Origin: Sinorhizobium sp. 8-89
GTDB lineage: Bacteria > Pseudomonadota > Alphaproteobacteria > Rhizobiales > Rhizobiaceae
NCBI RefSeq assembly: GCF_030124325.1
Contig: NZ_JASKLR010000006.1
Span: 14,387 to 78,386, forward strand
DNA: 64,000 nt
Reading direction: 5' to 3'
Below are positions 9,954-19,493 of this stretch, one piece after another (positions within the stretch are counted from its first letter, which is position 1; each line of letters begins with the position of its first letter). A program made the translations under genes and the position numbers. The notes under the pieces are model-generated. The model did no database searches and was not told the origin of the DNA. It was given only the letters and a program-made list of their open reading frames with translations.

Positions 9954-11320
9954 TGGCCCATCCGAACTTACCGACTTTCGGGATGGCGGCGCTGGCCGTC
10001 GCCATCCTCGCCTGCCCCACATGGGCGGCGACGATCCGAAGGGCTGCCGACGGATTGCCGCTCCAGCCTGTGCTCGACCGAGCCCAGCCCGGCGACCTGA
10101 TCGTTCTGGAAGGACGCGAACATCAGGGACCGGTCACAATCAACAAGACGCTGACGCTCGAAGGAGAACCCGGAGCCGTCGTCATGGGCAACGGCAAAGG
10201 CAGCGTGATAACTGTAAAGGCGCCGCGGTCGATCGTCCGCGGGCTGGAGGTCAGAGGGTCAGGCAAGGACCTCTATGGAATGGACTCCGGCATCTTCGTG
10301 GCACAAACGGCAACCGGAGCGCGCGTGGAGAAAAACGCGATCATTGGCAATCTCGTCGGCATCTATCTGCACGGGGCAGAAGACTCTTCGGCGCAAGGCA
10401 ACAGGATCATCGGCTTGCGCGAGGGCAGGATCAGCGAGGCGGGAGACGGCGTATCGGTCTGGAATGCGCCGGGCGCGCAGGTCATCGACAATGACATCAG
10501 CTACGGGCGGGACGGAATCTTCAGCAAGGCGAGCAAGCGGAACGTCTTCAACGGCAATCGCTTTCGTGACCTACGTTTTGCAGTCCATTACATGTACACC
10601 AACGACAGCGAGATCAGCGACAATGTCTCGACGGGCAACGCGGTCGGCTATGCGATCATGTATTCAAATCGCCTCAAAATAAGGGGCAACCGCTCAGACG
10701 GGGATCGCGATCACGGTCTTCTGCTGAATTATGCGAATAGCTCCGAGATCACCGGCAACATCGTCGTCGGCCGCCTTCAGCCGGCCGACCGCTGGCGGGG
10801 GGTGCGATCCTCCGAACATGGCGTTCCGAAGGCCGACGATGAGAGCCAGACGGCAGGCGAGGACCGCCGTCTGGGGCCGGAGAAGTGCGTCTTCATCTAC
10901 AACGCCAACAGGAACCGCTTCGCAGACAATCTTTTCCGGGGCTGCGCGGTTGGCATCCATTTCACGGCCGGTTCTGAAGGCAACCGCATGAGCGACAACT
11001 CCTTCATAAACAATCGCAACCAGGTGAAGTATGTCGGGACGCGGCATCTCGACTGGTCGGCGGACGGCCGGGGGAACTACTGGAGCGATAACCCGGCCTT
11101 CGACCTCGACGGCGACGGGATCGGCGACAGCCCCTACCGGCCGAACGACCTCATCGACAGGGTCCTGTGGACCTCGCCGCAGGCAAAGCTTCTGACGAGC
11201 AGCCCCGCAGTGCAGGTCATCCGTTGGGCCCAGGCGCAATTTCCTGCGCTTGTGCCGGGCGGCGTAGTCGACAGCCATCCGCTGATGGTTCCAGCCGCAG
11301 AGTGGAAGGCCGCGCAATGA
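9953..11320 (+). CDS. nosD: NosD, periplasmic copper-centre maturation protein
   Basis: 455 residues with a Sec signal (MAALAVAILACPTWAA). The body is a right-handed beta-helix of NosD/CASH repeats, seen as recurring N-x-I-x-G/N-x-V motifs (NAIIGNLVGIYL, NDISYGRDGIF, NRFRDLRFAVHYMYTND). NosD works with the NosFY ABC complex to deliver copper or sulfur to the CuZ site. The start ATG overlaps the nosZ stop (TGATG), indicating translational coupling. An upstream in-frame start inside nosZ was rejected. Confidence 0.95.
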   Translation: MAHPNLPTFGMAALAVAILACPTWAATIRRAADGLPLQPVLDRAQPGDLIVLEGREHQGPVTINKTLTLEGEPGAVVMGNGKGSVITVKAPRSIVRGLEVRGSGKDLYGMDSGIFVAQTATGARVEKNAIIGNLVGIYLHGAEDSSAQGNRIIGLREGRISEAGDGVSVWNAPGAQVIDNDISYGRDGIFSKASKRNVFNGNRFRDLRFAVHYMYTNDSEISDNVSTGNAVGYAIMYSNRLKIRGNRSDGDRDHGLLLNYANSSEITGNIVVGRLQPADRWRGVRSSEHGVPKADDESQTAGEDRRLGPEKCVFIYNANRNRFADNLFRGCAVGIHFTAGSEGNRMSDNSFINNRNQVKYVGTRHLDWSADGRGNYWSDNPAFDLDGDGIGDSPYRPNDLIDRVLWTSPQAKLLTSSPAVQVIRWAQAQFPALVPGGVVDSHPLMVPAAEWKAAQ

Positions 11321-12231
11321 ACGAGACCGTAAAGATGGCAGGCGTCAGCAAGCGGTACGGAAATGCCACCGTGGTGGGGGACGTCTCGTTCGGCCTCCAT
11401 GCCGGGGAAACGATCGCGCTCGTCGGTCACAACGGCGCCGGCAAGACCACGCTCATCAAGCTCATGCTCGGCCTAATCCGCCCGACCGACGGCCTGGTCC
11501 GGGTTCTGGGAGAGAACCCCGCAACCGGCGACTTTGTCGCTCGACAAAGGCTCGGCTACCTGCCGGAAAGCGTCTCCTTCAACATGGCGCTTTCGGGACG
11601 CGAGACCTTGCGTTTCTACGCGAGACTGAAGCGTGTCGACATCGCCGCCGCCGAGGAACTTTTCGAGCGCGTAGGGCTCGCACCGGAAGCTGTCGACCGG
11701 CCCGTTCGGACCTATTCCAAGGGCATGCGCCAGCGTCTCGGCCTGGCGCAGGCCCTGCTCGGCACACCGCGGATCTTGCTGCTGGACGAACCGACGAGCG
11801 GCCTCGACCCTGCGTTGCGGAGAAGTTTTTATGACTTGATCACGGAGTTGCGCGGCAAGGGCACCACGGTGTTGCTCTCGTCACATGCGCTGACGGAGCT
11901 CGAAGGACGCACGGATCGCGTGATCATCATCAACAACGGGGTGGCGATTGCCGACGGCACCCTTGACGATTTGCGTCGCATTGCTCGACTGCCGACCCGG
12001 ATCAGCGTCAAGCTTTCGCAGATGGACGTAGCTCCGCGATGGGCCAACGGTGGGATGAAATGGTGCCGAAACGAGGATGGAGTCCTTGCCGCGGAAGTCC
12101 TGCCGGACCGGAAAGTCCCATTGCTGCATGACATCACGGCAGACGCGGCGCTGATCTCCGGTTTGACGATCACGGAACCGACGCTCGATGACCTCTACGC
12201 CCATTTTCTTAGGACCCAGGTGACGAAATGA
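11317..12231 (+). CDS. nosF: NosF, ATPase of the NosFY copper-maturation ABC transporter
   Basis: 304 residues. Complete ABC ATPase: Walker A GHNGAGKTT near residue 40, signature YSKGMRQRLGLA, Walker B ILLLDEPTSGLDP, and the H-loop SSHALTELE. It energises NosY, and with NosD supports CuZ assembly in NosZ. Its start overlaps the nosD stop (ATGA) and its stop overlaps the nosY start in the same way, so the three are translationally coupled. Confidence 0.96.
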   Translation: MNETVKMAGVSKRYGNATVVGDVSFGLHAGETIALVGHNGAGKTTLIKLMLGLIRPTDGLVRVLGENPATGDFVARQRLGYLPESVSFNMALSGRETLRFYARLKRVDIAAAEELFERVGLAPEAVDRPVRTYSKGMRQRLGLAQALLGTPRILLLDEPTSGLDPALRRSFYDLITELRGKGTTVLLSSHALTELEGRTDRVIIINNGVAIADGTLDDLRRIARLPTRISVKLSQMDVAPRWANGGMKWCRNEDGVLAAEVLPDRKVPLLHDITADAALISGLTITEPTLDDLYAHFLRTQVTK

Positions 12232-13055
12232 GGAATGTGCTGACCATCGCCGGCAAGGAGATCCAAGAGGGCACGCGCAACAGATGGGTGCTGGCAACGA
12301 CGTTGCTGCTGGCCGGGCTTGCCTTGACGCTGTCGTTCCTCGGCAGCGCCCCGACGGGCAACGTCGGCGTCAACAAGCTCGATGTCGTCATCGTCAGCCT
12401 CTCGAGCCTCACGATTTTCCTCGTGCCCCTGATCGCGCTCCTCCTTTCCCATGACGCCATTGTCGGCGAGATGGAGCGTGGAACCATGCTGCTTCTCCTC
12501 AGCTATCCGATCGGGCGCAGCGAGGTGGTGTTCGGAAAGTTCCTTGGGCACTTGGCGATACTCGCCTTCGCAACGCTCTTCGGCTATGGCGCGGCGGCTG
12601 CGGCCATCATCGCGGCGGGGAACGAAATCGGATCTGGAAGCTGGCAGGCGTTCGCGTCGATGATAGCCTCGTCGGTTCTGCTCGGCGCCGTATTCGCCGC
12701 TATCGGCTACCTGACGAGCGCGGTTGCCAGCGAGCGGACCACCGCCGGCGGCATTGCGATCGGGATTTGGCTGTTCTTCGTCCTTATCTACGACATGGCC
12801 CTGCTTGGCGCGCTCGTTGCGGCTCAGGGGCGGGCAATCCCGACCGGGCTGCTCGACCTGCTGCTGCTCGCCAACCCCACCGACGTTTACCGTCTGCTCA
12901 ATCTCGGCTCGCGAGGTGCCAGTGCCCTTTCAGCCATGGGCGGAATCGCCGACCACGCCGGCCTCTCCCCGCCGGTCCTGGTCGCCGCCCTTGCGCTCTG
13001 GACGCTAACGCCGCTCGGCGTCGCCACATTGATCTTCTCGAGGAGGGAACTATGA
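12228..13055 (+). CDS. nosY: NosY, membrane subunit of the NosDFY ABC transporter
   Basis: 275 residues, about six transmembrane helices (e.g. WVLATTLLLAGLALTLSFLG, IFLVPLIALLLS, AILAFATLFGYGAAAAAII). The segment HDAIVGEMERGTMLLLLSYP is the ABC-2 permease coupling region. It forms the membrane part of the NosDFY complex. It overlaps nosF by 4 bp and nosL by 4 bp. Confidence 0.95.
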   Translation: MRNVLTIAGKEIQEGTRNRWVLATTLLLAGLALTLSFLGSAPTGNVGVNKLDVVIVSLSSLTIFLVPLIALLLSHDAIVGEMERGTMLLLLSYPIGRSEVVFGKFLGHLAILAFATLFGYGAAAAAIIAAGNEIGSGSWQAFASMIASSVLLGAVFAAIGYLTSAVASERTTAGGIAIGIWLFFVLIYDMALLGALVAAQGRAIPTGLLDLLLLANPTDVYRLLNLGSRGASALSAMGGIADHAGLSPPVLVAALALWTLTPLGVATLIFSRREL

Positions 13056-13612
13056 AACTGGCAATCGTCACGGCAGTAGTGGCCGCAACACTTCTCCTCG
13101 CCGGCTGTGAAAACGAGGAGCAGGCGAACATGCCGGCCCCCTACTCACTGACGGCCGATGCGATGGGTCGCTATTGCGGCATGAATGTCCTCGAGCATCC
13201 GGGACCCAAGGGCCAGGTAATTCTGGAGAATATCCCGGAACCCATCTGGTTCTCGTCGGCGCGCGACACCATCGCCTTCACCATGTTGCCGGAGGAGCCG
13301 AAGGATATCGCCGCCATCTACGTGTCGGACATGGCCGCGGCGCCGAGCTGGGAGGAGCCGGGCGCCGAGAACTGGATCGACGCACGCAAGGCATTCTACG
13401 TGATCGGCAGCACCGTCAAAGGCGGCATGGGCGCGGAGGAAGCGGTACCGTTTTCCAGCGAGGCGGACGCGCGCGATTTCGCTGCTAAGAACGGCGGCCG
13501 GGTGACGGATTTTGCGGAGGTGCCGAAGGAATACGTGCTGGGCACCGGTACGGCTCCGCAGGGAGCGGACCTCCAACAGGAAAGCGACGGCAGAGGAGAC
13601 ACGCATGGCTAG
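13052..13612 (+). CDS. nosL: NosL, copper chaperone lipoprotein
   Basis: 186 residues with a lipoprotein signal ending in LLLAGC (lipobox), so it is anchored to a membrane in the periplasm. NosL binds Cu(I) and hands it to apo-NosZ or NosDFY; the typical conserved motif here is YCGMNVLEHPGPKGQ, supplying Cys and Met. The family domain (DUF/NosL) covers the rest, with the ARDTIAFTM and VSDM segments. A strong GAGGAGG ribosome site lies inside the nosY end. Confidence 0.94.
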   Translation: MKLAIVTAVVAATLLLAGCENEEQANMPAPYSLTADAMGRYCGMNVLEHPGPKGQVILENIPEPIWFSSARDTIAFTMLPEEPKDIAAIYVSDMAAAPSWEEPGAENWIDARKAFYVIGSTVKGGMGAEEAVPFSSEADARDFAAKNGGRVTDFAEVPKEYVLGTGTAPQGADLQQESDGRGDTHG

Positions 13613-14609
13613 CACAATTTCCCGCCGCCGGGCGATTTGCATCATGGCTGCTGCCGCGGGACTCCCCCTACTGGGCCTTGGCAGCCGGGTCGAAGCTGCC
13701 GCACCCCCGGTGATCTGGAAGGGCGGTGCGCTGGGGGCGCCGGCGACATTGATCCTGAACCTTGAGGACCGGAGCGAAGCCGAGCGCCTGATCGACCGCG
13801 TTGTCGCTGAAGTCGCGCGGCTCGAAAGAGTGTTCAGTCTTTACCGCATCGATTCTGTCCTTTCCGAGTTGAACCGGACCGGCGAGTTGGCTGCACCGCC
13901 AGCGGATCTGATAAATGTGCTTGAAGCAAGCCAAACCGTCTGGCAAGCGACGAAGGGCGCATTCGACCCCACGATCCAGCCCCTCTGGACGCTCTATGCC
14001 CGGCATTTTTCGGCGGCTGGCGCCGATCCCATGGGGCCATCCGAGGACGAGAAGAGGCGCGCGCTGGCCCGCGTCGGCCTCGACAAGCTCAAGTTCAATC
14101 GCGACCGCGTCGTCTTCACGCGTCCGGAAATGGCATTGACCCTAAACGGCATAGCGCAGGGCTATATCACCGATCGCATCGTCGATCTGCTCAAGGACGC
14201 CAGCGTTGCAAACAGTCTCGTGAGCATGGGCGAAACGCGCGCGATCGGGGCTCAGCACGACGGCCGACCGTGGCGGGTCGGTCTCGCCACGAGCGAGGAT
14301 GCCGACACTCCGGACAGCATTCTGAGCCTCGTCAACAATGCGGTCGCGACGTCGAGTCCCGACGGCTTCCATTTCGGAGACTCCGGCCGCTTCGGTCACA
14401 TCCTCGACCCGCACAGCGGAGGAGCGCCAAGGCTACATCGGCGGGTGAGCGTCGTGGCCCCGACGGCGACAATGGCGGACGCCTTTTCGACGGCCTTCAG
14501 CTTGATGGACATGCCGGCTATCCGCGTCGTCTGCGATCGGCGCGCTGACCTTGAAGTCGATTTGATCTCCCCTTCAGGCGCGCACGCGCGGTTTGGTCGG
14601 ATCGGCTGA
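13605..14609 (+). CDS. nosX: NosX, FAD:protein FMN transferase (ApbE family)
   Basis: 334 residues with a twin-arginine-like leader (SRRRAICIMAAAAGLPLLG). NosX belongs to the ApbE family and attaches FMN covalently to the Thr of the NosR SGAT motif. ApbE features: RLERVFSLYRIDSVLSELNR, the substrate site LTLNGIAQGYITDR (usual NxxGxxKGYAxD), and the metal/flavin segment TMADAFSTAFSLM. It overlaps nosL by 8 bp (ATGGCTAG) and closes the nos operon; GAGGAG precedes the start. Confidence 0.94.
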   Translation: MASTISRRRAICIMAAAAGLPLLGLGSRVEAAAPPVIWKGGALGAPATLILNLEDRSEAERLIDRVVAEVARLERVFSLYRIDSVLSELNRTGELAAPPADLINVLEASQTVWQATKGAFDPTIQPLWTLYARHFSAAGADPMGPSEDEKRRALARVGLDKLKFNRDRVVFTRPEMALTLNGIAQGYITDRIVDLLKDASVANSLVSMGETRAIGAQHDGRPWRVGLATSEDADTPDSILSLVNNAVATSSPDGFHFGDSGRFGHILDPHSGGAPRLHRRVSVVAPTATMADAFSTAFSLMDMPAIRVVCDRRADLEVDLISPSGAHARFGRIG

Positions 14610-15329
14610 TCTCGGCGGCGATCGCGCTTCGGGTGCGCCGGGCCGAACTCACTTATGACCTGCTCAATACCGGTTCGTTTGCAGTCCGCGCCGTCGTGCG
14701 AAGGAAGGTCACCTCTTCGCTAACGATCCGATCCTCGCTATTCAGGACGGCGCGCCACACCCGGTTCATCAACGAAAGCTCAGGCCGTTCGCGAGCGGAC
14801 CTCCCTCCCCCCATCCGGTCCATCCAGCGCCGGGTGGGCGGGTACGGCGCGTCCACCAATCAAGACGATCAAGGGATATGGAGCGTCGGTGCAGCGCTCG
14901 CAGGGCTCGGACCGTTGTGGAACGAGAGCACGGAATTCACGGCGAGAGGAGCCGTGCCAAGCGGCACCGAAAGGCAATGCCACGCTCCGCAGAGGACGAC
15001 TCCGCACACCAATATCGCAGTCACGAAAAAGAAATAGGCGGAGGCCCGACGGCCTCGGCGACAGCCCGACTGTTTCCACGATGAAGTTGGACCGGTCGGT
15101 CTCGACATCTAGCATCAATGTCGGTTTCCTTGCGCCAACCAGACCTTAGCCGCGGGGCGTCCGAGCTTCCGTTCCCCACCCATCCACGACGATGATGGAG
15201 GCGAAATCTCGACCGGAAGCGGGCGCTTGCCGATAGCGCCGGCACTGCCCGTAGATGGCTGCAGAGCGGACGCTCGCGCAGGACCTTGACCAGACGGCGT
15301 GGCTGAGGTGCGCGTCGACCTAGGGCTCA
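14610..15329. other. intergenic stretch after nosX
   Basis: About 720 bp with no supportable intact gene. A minus-strand frame at 14653-14859 looks protein-like near its end (MNRVWRAVLNSEDRIVSEEV) and another at 14869-15108 has a hydrophobic stretch (AYFFFVTAILVCGVVLCGA), but neither has a recognisable family or a good start. It is best read as decayed DNA between the nos operon and the scar region. Confidence 0.4.
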
Positions 15330-15567
15330 CCTGATCCGCCAGCCGCGCCCGCGAGGTCCGTTGGATGACATGGAACGACGTGGCGATCAGGGCGTTGCCG
15401 CCAAATCCGAAAATCACCCCGGTCGTGTGCTGGGCGGCGGCCCAGACGCCAATGAACATGCCGAAGATCGCCCAGAACAATGTGAACCAGACGCCGACCT
15501 TGATCGGATCATCATAGTAGCGCGAGATACGCGAAGGATCCGGAGCCGGACCGAAGGATGTCGACAT
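15330..15567 (-). pseudogene. N-terminal remnant of ccoN (cbb3 oxidase subunit I)
   Basis: The minus strand encodes [20 protein letters not shown], a first CcoN helix, and then [20 protein letters not shown] followed by TSRARL, a hallmark CcoN segment ([22 protein letters not shown]). The stretch that normally links them, including FGRLRPLH with a heme-related region, is missing, and homology ends after RARL, with about 85 percent of the subunit lost. The fragment keeps an ATG at 15567. Established: CcoN is the catalytic heme-copper subunit of the high-affinity terminal oxidase, usually FixK-controlled. Confidence 0.7.
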
Positions 15568-15684
15568 GATCAGGTATGTCGCTCGGCATTTAATTGTGAG
15601 AATGCTGTACCAATAATTTCAACCGGTTGCCACCGATCGTGACGCGGTGGACGCCCAACACGGCGACGAGGATCACGACGAGCC

Positions 15685-15962
15685 CACCCGGCGTCTGTTC
15701 GCCCGCGGCTACACGGTCTTCAATTGCTCTCAGGTCGACGGCTATAGACCGCCGGAGATGCCAGCGCTGCCCGAGGCCGAGCGGATCGAGCGCGCCGAAC
15801 GCTTCTGCGCGGCCCTTGGTATCGACATCCGCCACGGCGGCTCGCAGGCCTATTACCGCCCGGCTACCGATCACGTGCAGATGCCGGAGTTCACCTGCTT
15901 CCGCAACGCGGTCGCCTACTACGCCGTGCTGCTTGCGCATTCCGGGGCCAAGCGCATCCGGG
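15685..15962 (+). pseudogene. fragment of an ArdC-type antirestriction/zincin protein
   Basis: The frame reads ARGYTVFNCSQVDGY, ALGIDIRHGGSQAYYRP and DHVQMPEFTCFRNAVAYYAV, which is the central part of the ArdC C-terminal domain (YxVFNxxQ..G.DIRHGG..A.Y.P..D.IQMP....F.....YY). It breaks off just before the expected HExxHW zinc motif, at LLAHSG. ArdC proteins are carried by conjugative plasmids and ICEs, so this is a footprint of plasmid-borne DNA. It meets the tail-less cytochrome c' gene head-on at about 15963. Confidence 0.7.
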
Positions 15963-15964
15963 TT

Positions 15965-16363
15965 TCGATCTGCTGCAACGGACAAGACGGCTGCGTAGGC
16001 ACCGAGATCGAGAGCCAATTTGTCGAACTGCTGGCGTTCCGTTTCGATGTTCGAGCTCGCTTTCGACCCGGTCGCGTTGACCGACCCCTCGAACAACGCC
16101 GACAGAGCAGTTCCGGACTGGGACCGAATGGTTTCGGCGGCTGCCTTGAACAGCTTCGAATAATAGGGCGACGTGCCCTTGAACATCGCGTTGATGCTCT
16201 TGGCCGCGTCTGCCATCGCCTTCATGTCCTGCTGCCTCCGGGCAACATGGGGAGAGACGGATTGCGCTGACGCAACAGAGATCACCGTGACAGAAGCCGC
16301 GATCGAGAGCGCTAGAGCAGCCTTTTCCTTCACGCTTACATTCACCGGGATAATTGTCTCCAA
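15965..16363 (-). pseudogene. truncated cytochrome c'/c556-type gene lacking the heme motif
   Basis: A signal peptide (ALALSIAASVTVISVASAQ) is followed by ARRQQDMKAMADAAKSINAM, MFKGTSPYYSKLFKAAAETI and ALSALFEGS, the four-helix start of class II cytochromes c. The C-terminal CxxCH heme site that defines the family is gone: homology stops at VAADRNPDA, where the ArdC fragment begins. A TTG at 16361-16363 behind GAGGGG is the likely original start. An FNR-type box lies about 55 bp upstream, so the intact gene was probably induced at low oxygen. Confidence 0.65.
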
Positions 16364-16411
16364 CGCGATCCCCTCGACGCACCGCGGTCTCTAGCCGCAA
16401 GCGTCATTGTA

Positions 16412-16425
16412 TTGACCAAGGTCAA
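16412..16425. promoter_or_regulatory. FNR/FixK-type box
   Basis: TTGACCAAGGTCAA, a perfect 5-4-5 palindrome. It lies 55 bp upstream of the broken cytochrome c' gene on the minus strand and 48 bp upstream of the exported His/Cys-rich protein on the plus strand. Confidence 0.75.
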
Positions 16426-16466
16426 CGCAGCGCTTGCAACAGTGCGGCACTGTGCTTCAATATGTA

Positions 16467-16847
16467 ATGAAAGGTTTGAGCGAGAACATGATCGCCGTAA
16501 GCCAGACCGCTGGAAGATGCGCGAGAGAATTGCTGGCCATTTTGGTCGCAATTATGTTCCTCGCCGCGCCAACGGTCGCGTCCGCTGCTGCAACATGCGA
16601 TGGTCACGTCGCGCGGATTGAACACTCCGAAGCGCACCAAAATTCAGACCATACGGGCCACAAGAGCGTCCATCCCCAGAAGGTTTGCTGTGTCACTACG
16701 TGCGGTTGGTGCAGCGCCGTAGTTCCAGCTCACGGCCTGATCGCTCTTCGCCTGGCACCCAACGGTCACCTATGCCCCGATCCTGAGCAATCCATAGCCG
16801 GACTCGACTCTCCGCCCGCCGTCGGCCCTCCCCGTTCCGTCATTTGA
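16467..16847 (+). CDS. exported His/Cys-rich hypothetical protein (copper island)
   Basis: About 126 residues. A hydrophobic leader (LLAILVAIMFLAAPTVASA) predicts export. The mature part has many potential metal ligands: HVARIEHSEAHQNSDHTGHK, then CCVTTCGWCSAV. I do not recognise a named family. Position directly before the copper ATPase and a similar layout to the gene at 21379 (leader, His-rich linker, CC..C motif) suggest a small periplasmic metal-binding protein. The start is uncertain; ATG 16467 and ATG 16488 are both possible. Confidence 0.55.
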   Translation: MKGLSENMIAVSQTAGRCARELLAILVAIMFLAAPTVASAAATCDGHVARIEHSEAHQNSDHTGHKSVHPQKVCCVTTCGWCSAVVPAHGLIALRLAPNGHLCPDPEQSIAGLDSPPAVGPPRSVI

Positions 16848-17064
16848 ACGTGCTTTCCGCTCATCCGAGGAAGTTTGTCGGTTGCAATGATTGCGTGGTG
16901 ACCAGCTCGTCGGCCGTCGCCGATACGGAAAAGAGAGGGACTGAAACACACAGGTCCAATTCGGCGGTGCTCATCATCATCTTTGCCCGGCTGCCCTTCC
17001 CTTCCTTGAACAAGCCCAACGTCAGTGTCTCCAGGTAAGAGACGGACCATCACGGAGTTAATCC

Positions 17065-19287
17065 ATGGACGATCAGAAGGACCAAAAGGATCATCCCCAT
17101 CATCATCATCATCATCGGCACGAAACTGGGGTCGCAGAGACCGCTGAAAAGAGCATCGCGCCTGATCGGGCCAACGGCGTGGTCTACACTTGTCCCATGC
17201 ATCCGCAGGTGAGGCAGATCGGCCCTGGAAACTGCCCGATCTGCGGGATGGCGCTGGAGCCGGAAGTGGCCACCGCCGAAACGGGTTCCAGCCCGGAATT
17301 GAGCGACATGCAGCTGAGGTTCTGGATTGGTCTGGTTCTGACTATTCCGGTTCTGGCCCTGGAAATGGGAGGCCACCTAACCAACCTGCATATGCTGCTC
17401 GGTGCGCAGATTTCGAACTGGGTGCAGCTCGTCTTCGCGACGCCTGTGGTCTTGTGGGCGGGCGCTCCGTTCTTCGAGCGGGCATGGCGCTCAATCATCA
17501 CGCGGCACCTCAACATGTTCACCCTGATCGCGATGGGCACGGGCGTGGCCTGGGTCTACAGTGTCGTGGCGACCGTTGCACCCGGACTGTTCCCCGCCAC
17601 CTTCCGATCCGCCGACGGAGCGGTCCCCATCTATTTCGAGGCGGCTGCGGTCATCACCGTCCTCGTGCTACTCGGCCAGGTTCTGGAACTGCGCGCACGT
17701 GAACAGACGGGCGGCGCGATCCGCGCGCTTCTGGACCTCGCCCCCAAAACCGCCCGCCGCATCCGCAGCGATGGCACCGACGAAGATGTGCCGCTCGAAG
17801 CGGTTGTCGTCGCCGACCGCCTGCGCGTCCGGCCAGGTGAAAAGGTTCCTGTCGACGGTACCCTCATTGAAGGCCGCAGCTCGGTCGATGAATCGATGAT
17901 CACCGGAGAATCCATGCCCGTTACCAAGGAGATCGGTGCGAACCTCATCGGCGGCACGATGAACAAGACGGGCGGCTTCGTCATGGAGGCTGGCAAGGTG
18001 GGGCGCGACACCATGCTGTCGCGCATCGTGCAGATGGTGGCGGAGGCCCAGCGCTCGCGCGCTCCGATCCAGCGGCTGGCCGACGAGGTCTCCGGATGGT
18101 TCGTTCCCGCGGTCATCGCGGTCGCCATAATCGCCTTCGCCGTCTGGATGTGGCTGGGACCGGAACCGCGGTTCACGCATGGTCTGGTGTCCGCGGTCGC
18201 CGTGCTGATCATCGCCTGCCCCTGCGCGCTCGGTCTCGCCACGCCGATGTCGATCATGGTGGGCGTCGGCCGCGGCGCACGCCTCGGGGTGCTCATCAAG
18301 AACGCCGAGGCCCTGGAACGCTTCGAGAAGGTCGACACGCTCGTGGTCGACAAGACCGGAACCCTCACCGAAGGCAAGCCCAAGGTGACGTCGATCGCCA
18401 CGACAGAGGGGCTGAGCGAGAACGAGCTGCTTCGACTGGCGGGCACCTTGGAACGCGCCAGCGAACACCCGCTTGCGGACGCCATCGTCGACGCCGCGAC
18501 GGAACGCCGGCTGGCGCTCGGCAAGGCGGAGGATTTCGACAGTCCGGTCGGCAAAGGCGTCATCGGTTCCGTCGACGCACGAAAGCTCATCATCGGAAGT
18601 CACCGGATCATGGAAGACGCTGGTGTGGATGTGTCGGCCCTCGCGAAGGAGGCCGAAGCCCTGCGCGGAGAAGGAGCGACGGTCATTTTCGTCGCCCTCG
18701 ATGGACGCGCTGCTGGCCTCTTCGCCATCTCCGATCCCATCAAGGCGACGACACCCGATGCTGTTCGAACATTGCTGAATGATGGCGTCCGGGTGGTCAT
18801 GCTGACAGGGGACAACAAGACCACTGCGAACGCTGTCGCCCGGAAGCTCGGCATCAGGGAGGTCGAGGCGGAGGTCCTGCCGGAACACAAGAGCGAGATC
18901 GTCGCGCGTCTGCGCAAGGAAGGCCGGATCGTCGCCATGGCGGGAGATGGTGTCAACGACGCTCCGGCGCTTGCCGCCGCCGACGTCGGCATCGCCATGG
19001 GCACCGGAACGGACGTGGCGATCGAGAGCGCGGGCGTAACCCTGCTCAAGGGCGACCTCCAGGGCATCGCGCGGGCAAGACAGTTGAGTCATGCGACGAT
19101 GAAGAACATCCGGCAGAACCTGTTCTTCGCCTTCATCTACAACGCTGCCGGAGTACCCGTCGCGGCGGGTGTTCTGTATCCGGCATTCGGACTTCTGCTG
19201 TCCCCGATTATCGCGGCCGCGGCGATGGCGCTCTCGTCGGTCAGCGTGATTGGGAATTCTCTTAGGTTGAGGAGTGTGCGGATATGA
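17065..19287 (+). CDS. copA: copper-exporting P1B-type ATPase
   Basis: 740 residues. N-terminal cytosolic tail starts with a His run ([10 protein letters not shown], residues 10-19) and a YHS-like heavy-metal-binding motif ([20 protein letters not shown]); no classic GMxCxxC domain. Core motifs: ITGESMP (actuator), [12 protein letters not shown] (transmembrane metal site), DKTGTLTEG (phosphorylated Asp), SEHPLA (P1B His-Pro), and [10 protein letters not shown]. The last helices with FIYNAAGVP and [16 protein letters not shown] fit the P1B-1 Cu(I) group. It exports Cu(I) from cytosol to periplasm. It overlaps the next gene by 4 bp. Confidence 0.92.
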   Translation: MDDQKDQKDHPHHHHHHRHETGVAETAEKSIAPDRANGVVYTCPMHPQVRQIGPGNCPICGMALEPEVATAETGSSPELSDMQLRFWIGLVLTIPVLALEMGGHLTNLHMLLGAQISNWVQLVFATPVVLWAGAPFFERAWRSIITRHLNMFTLIAMGTGVAWVYSVVATVAPGLFPATFRSADGAVPIYFEAAAVITVLVLLGQVLELRAREQTGGAIRALLDLAPKTARRIRSDGTDEDVPLEAVVVADRLRVRPGEKVPVDGTLIEGRSSVDESMITGESMPVTKEIGANLIGGTMNKTGGFVMEAGKVGRDTMLSRIVQMVAEAQRSRAPIQRLADEVSGWFVPAVIAVAIIAFAVWMWLGPEPRFTHGLVSAVAVLIIACPCALGLATPMSIMVGVGRGARLGVLIKNAEALERFEKVDTLVVDKTGTLTEGKPKVTSIATTEGLSENELLRLAGTLERASEHPLADAIVDAATERRLALGKAEDFDSPVGKGVIGSVDARKLIIGSHRIMEDAGVDVSALAKEAEALRGEGATVIFVALDGRAAGLFAISDPIKATTPDAVRTLLNDGVRVVMLTGDNKTTANAVARKLGIREVEAEVLPEHKSEIVARLRKEGRIVAMAGDGVNDAPALAAADVGIAMGTGTDVAIESAGVTLLKGDLQGIARARQLSHATMKNIRQNLFFAFIYNAAGVPVAAGVLYPAFGLLLSPIIAAAAMALSSVSVIGNSLRLRSVRI

Positions 19288-19493
19288 AGTGGGAACGCAA
19301 ATGGACGCTTCTTGCCGTCTCGTTCGGCGTCATCGCAGCGTTCTTCGTCCTTCGTGAACATTGGGCGCATGCCCTGGGCCTGGCTCCCTACCTGCTCCTA
19401 CTGGCGTGTCCGCTGATGCACCTGTTTCACGGCCATGGTGGACATCACTCCGGTCAGCATCAACATCGAGCGAGCAAGGAGGACCTGAGTTGA
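19284..19493 (+). CDS. DUF2933 small membrane protein
   Basis: 69 residues. One or two hydrophobic helices ([36 protein letters not shown]) end in a His-rich tail ([14 protein letters not shown]). This is the DUF2933 family, nearly always found beside copper or silver exporters; the PLMHxFHGHGGH ending is characteristic. Function is unknown, with metal delivery or sensing likely. Translation is coupled with the ATPase before it (ATGA) and the SRPBCC gene after it. Confidence 0.85.
   Translation: MKWERKWTLLAVSFGVIAAFFVLREHWAHALGLAPYLLLLACPLMHLFHGHGGHHSGQHQHRASKEDLS

Noticed and set aside
17090-17120. CAT trinucleotide repeat, considered as a microsatellite or CRISPR-like repeat.
   Set aside because: It encodes the His run at the ATPase N-terminus; the unit is 3 bp and there are no spacers.
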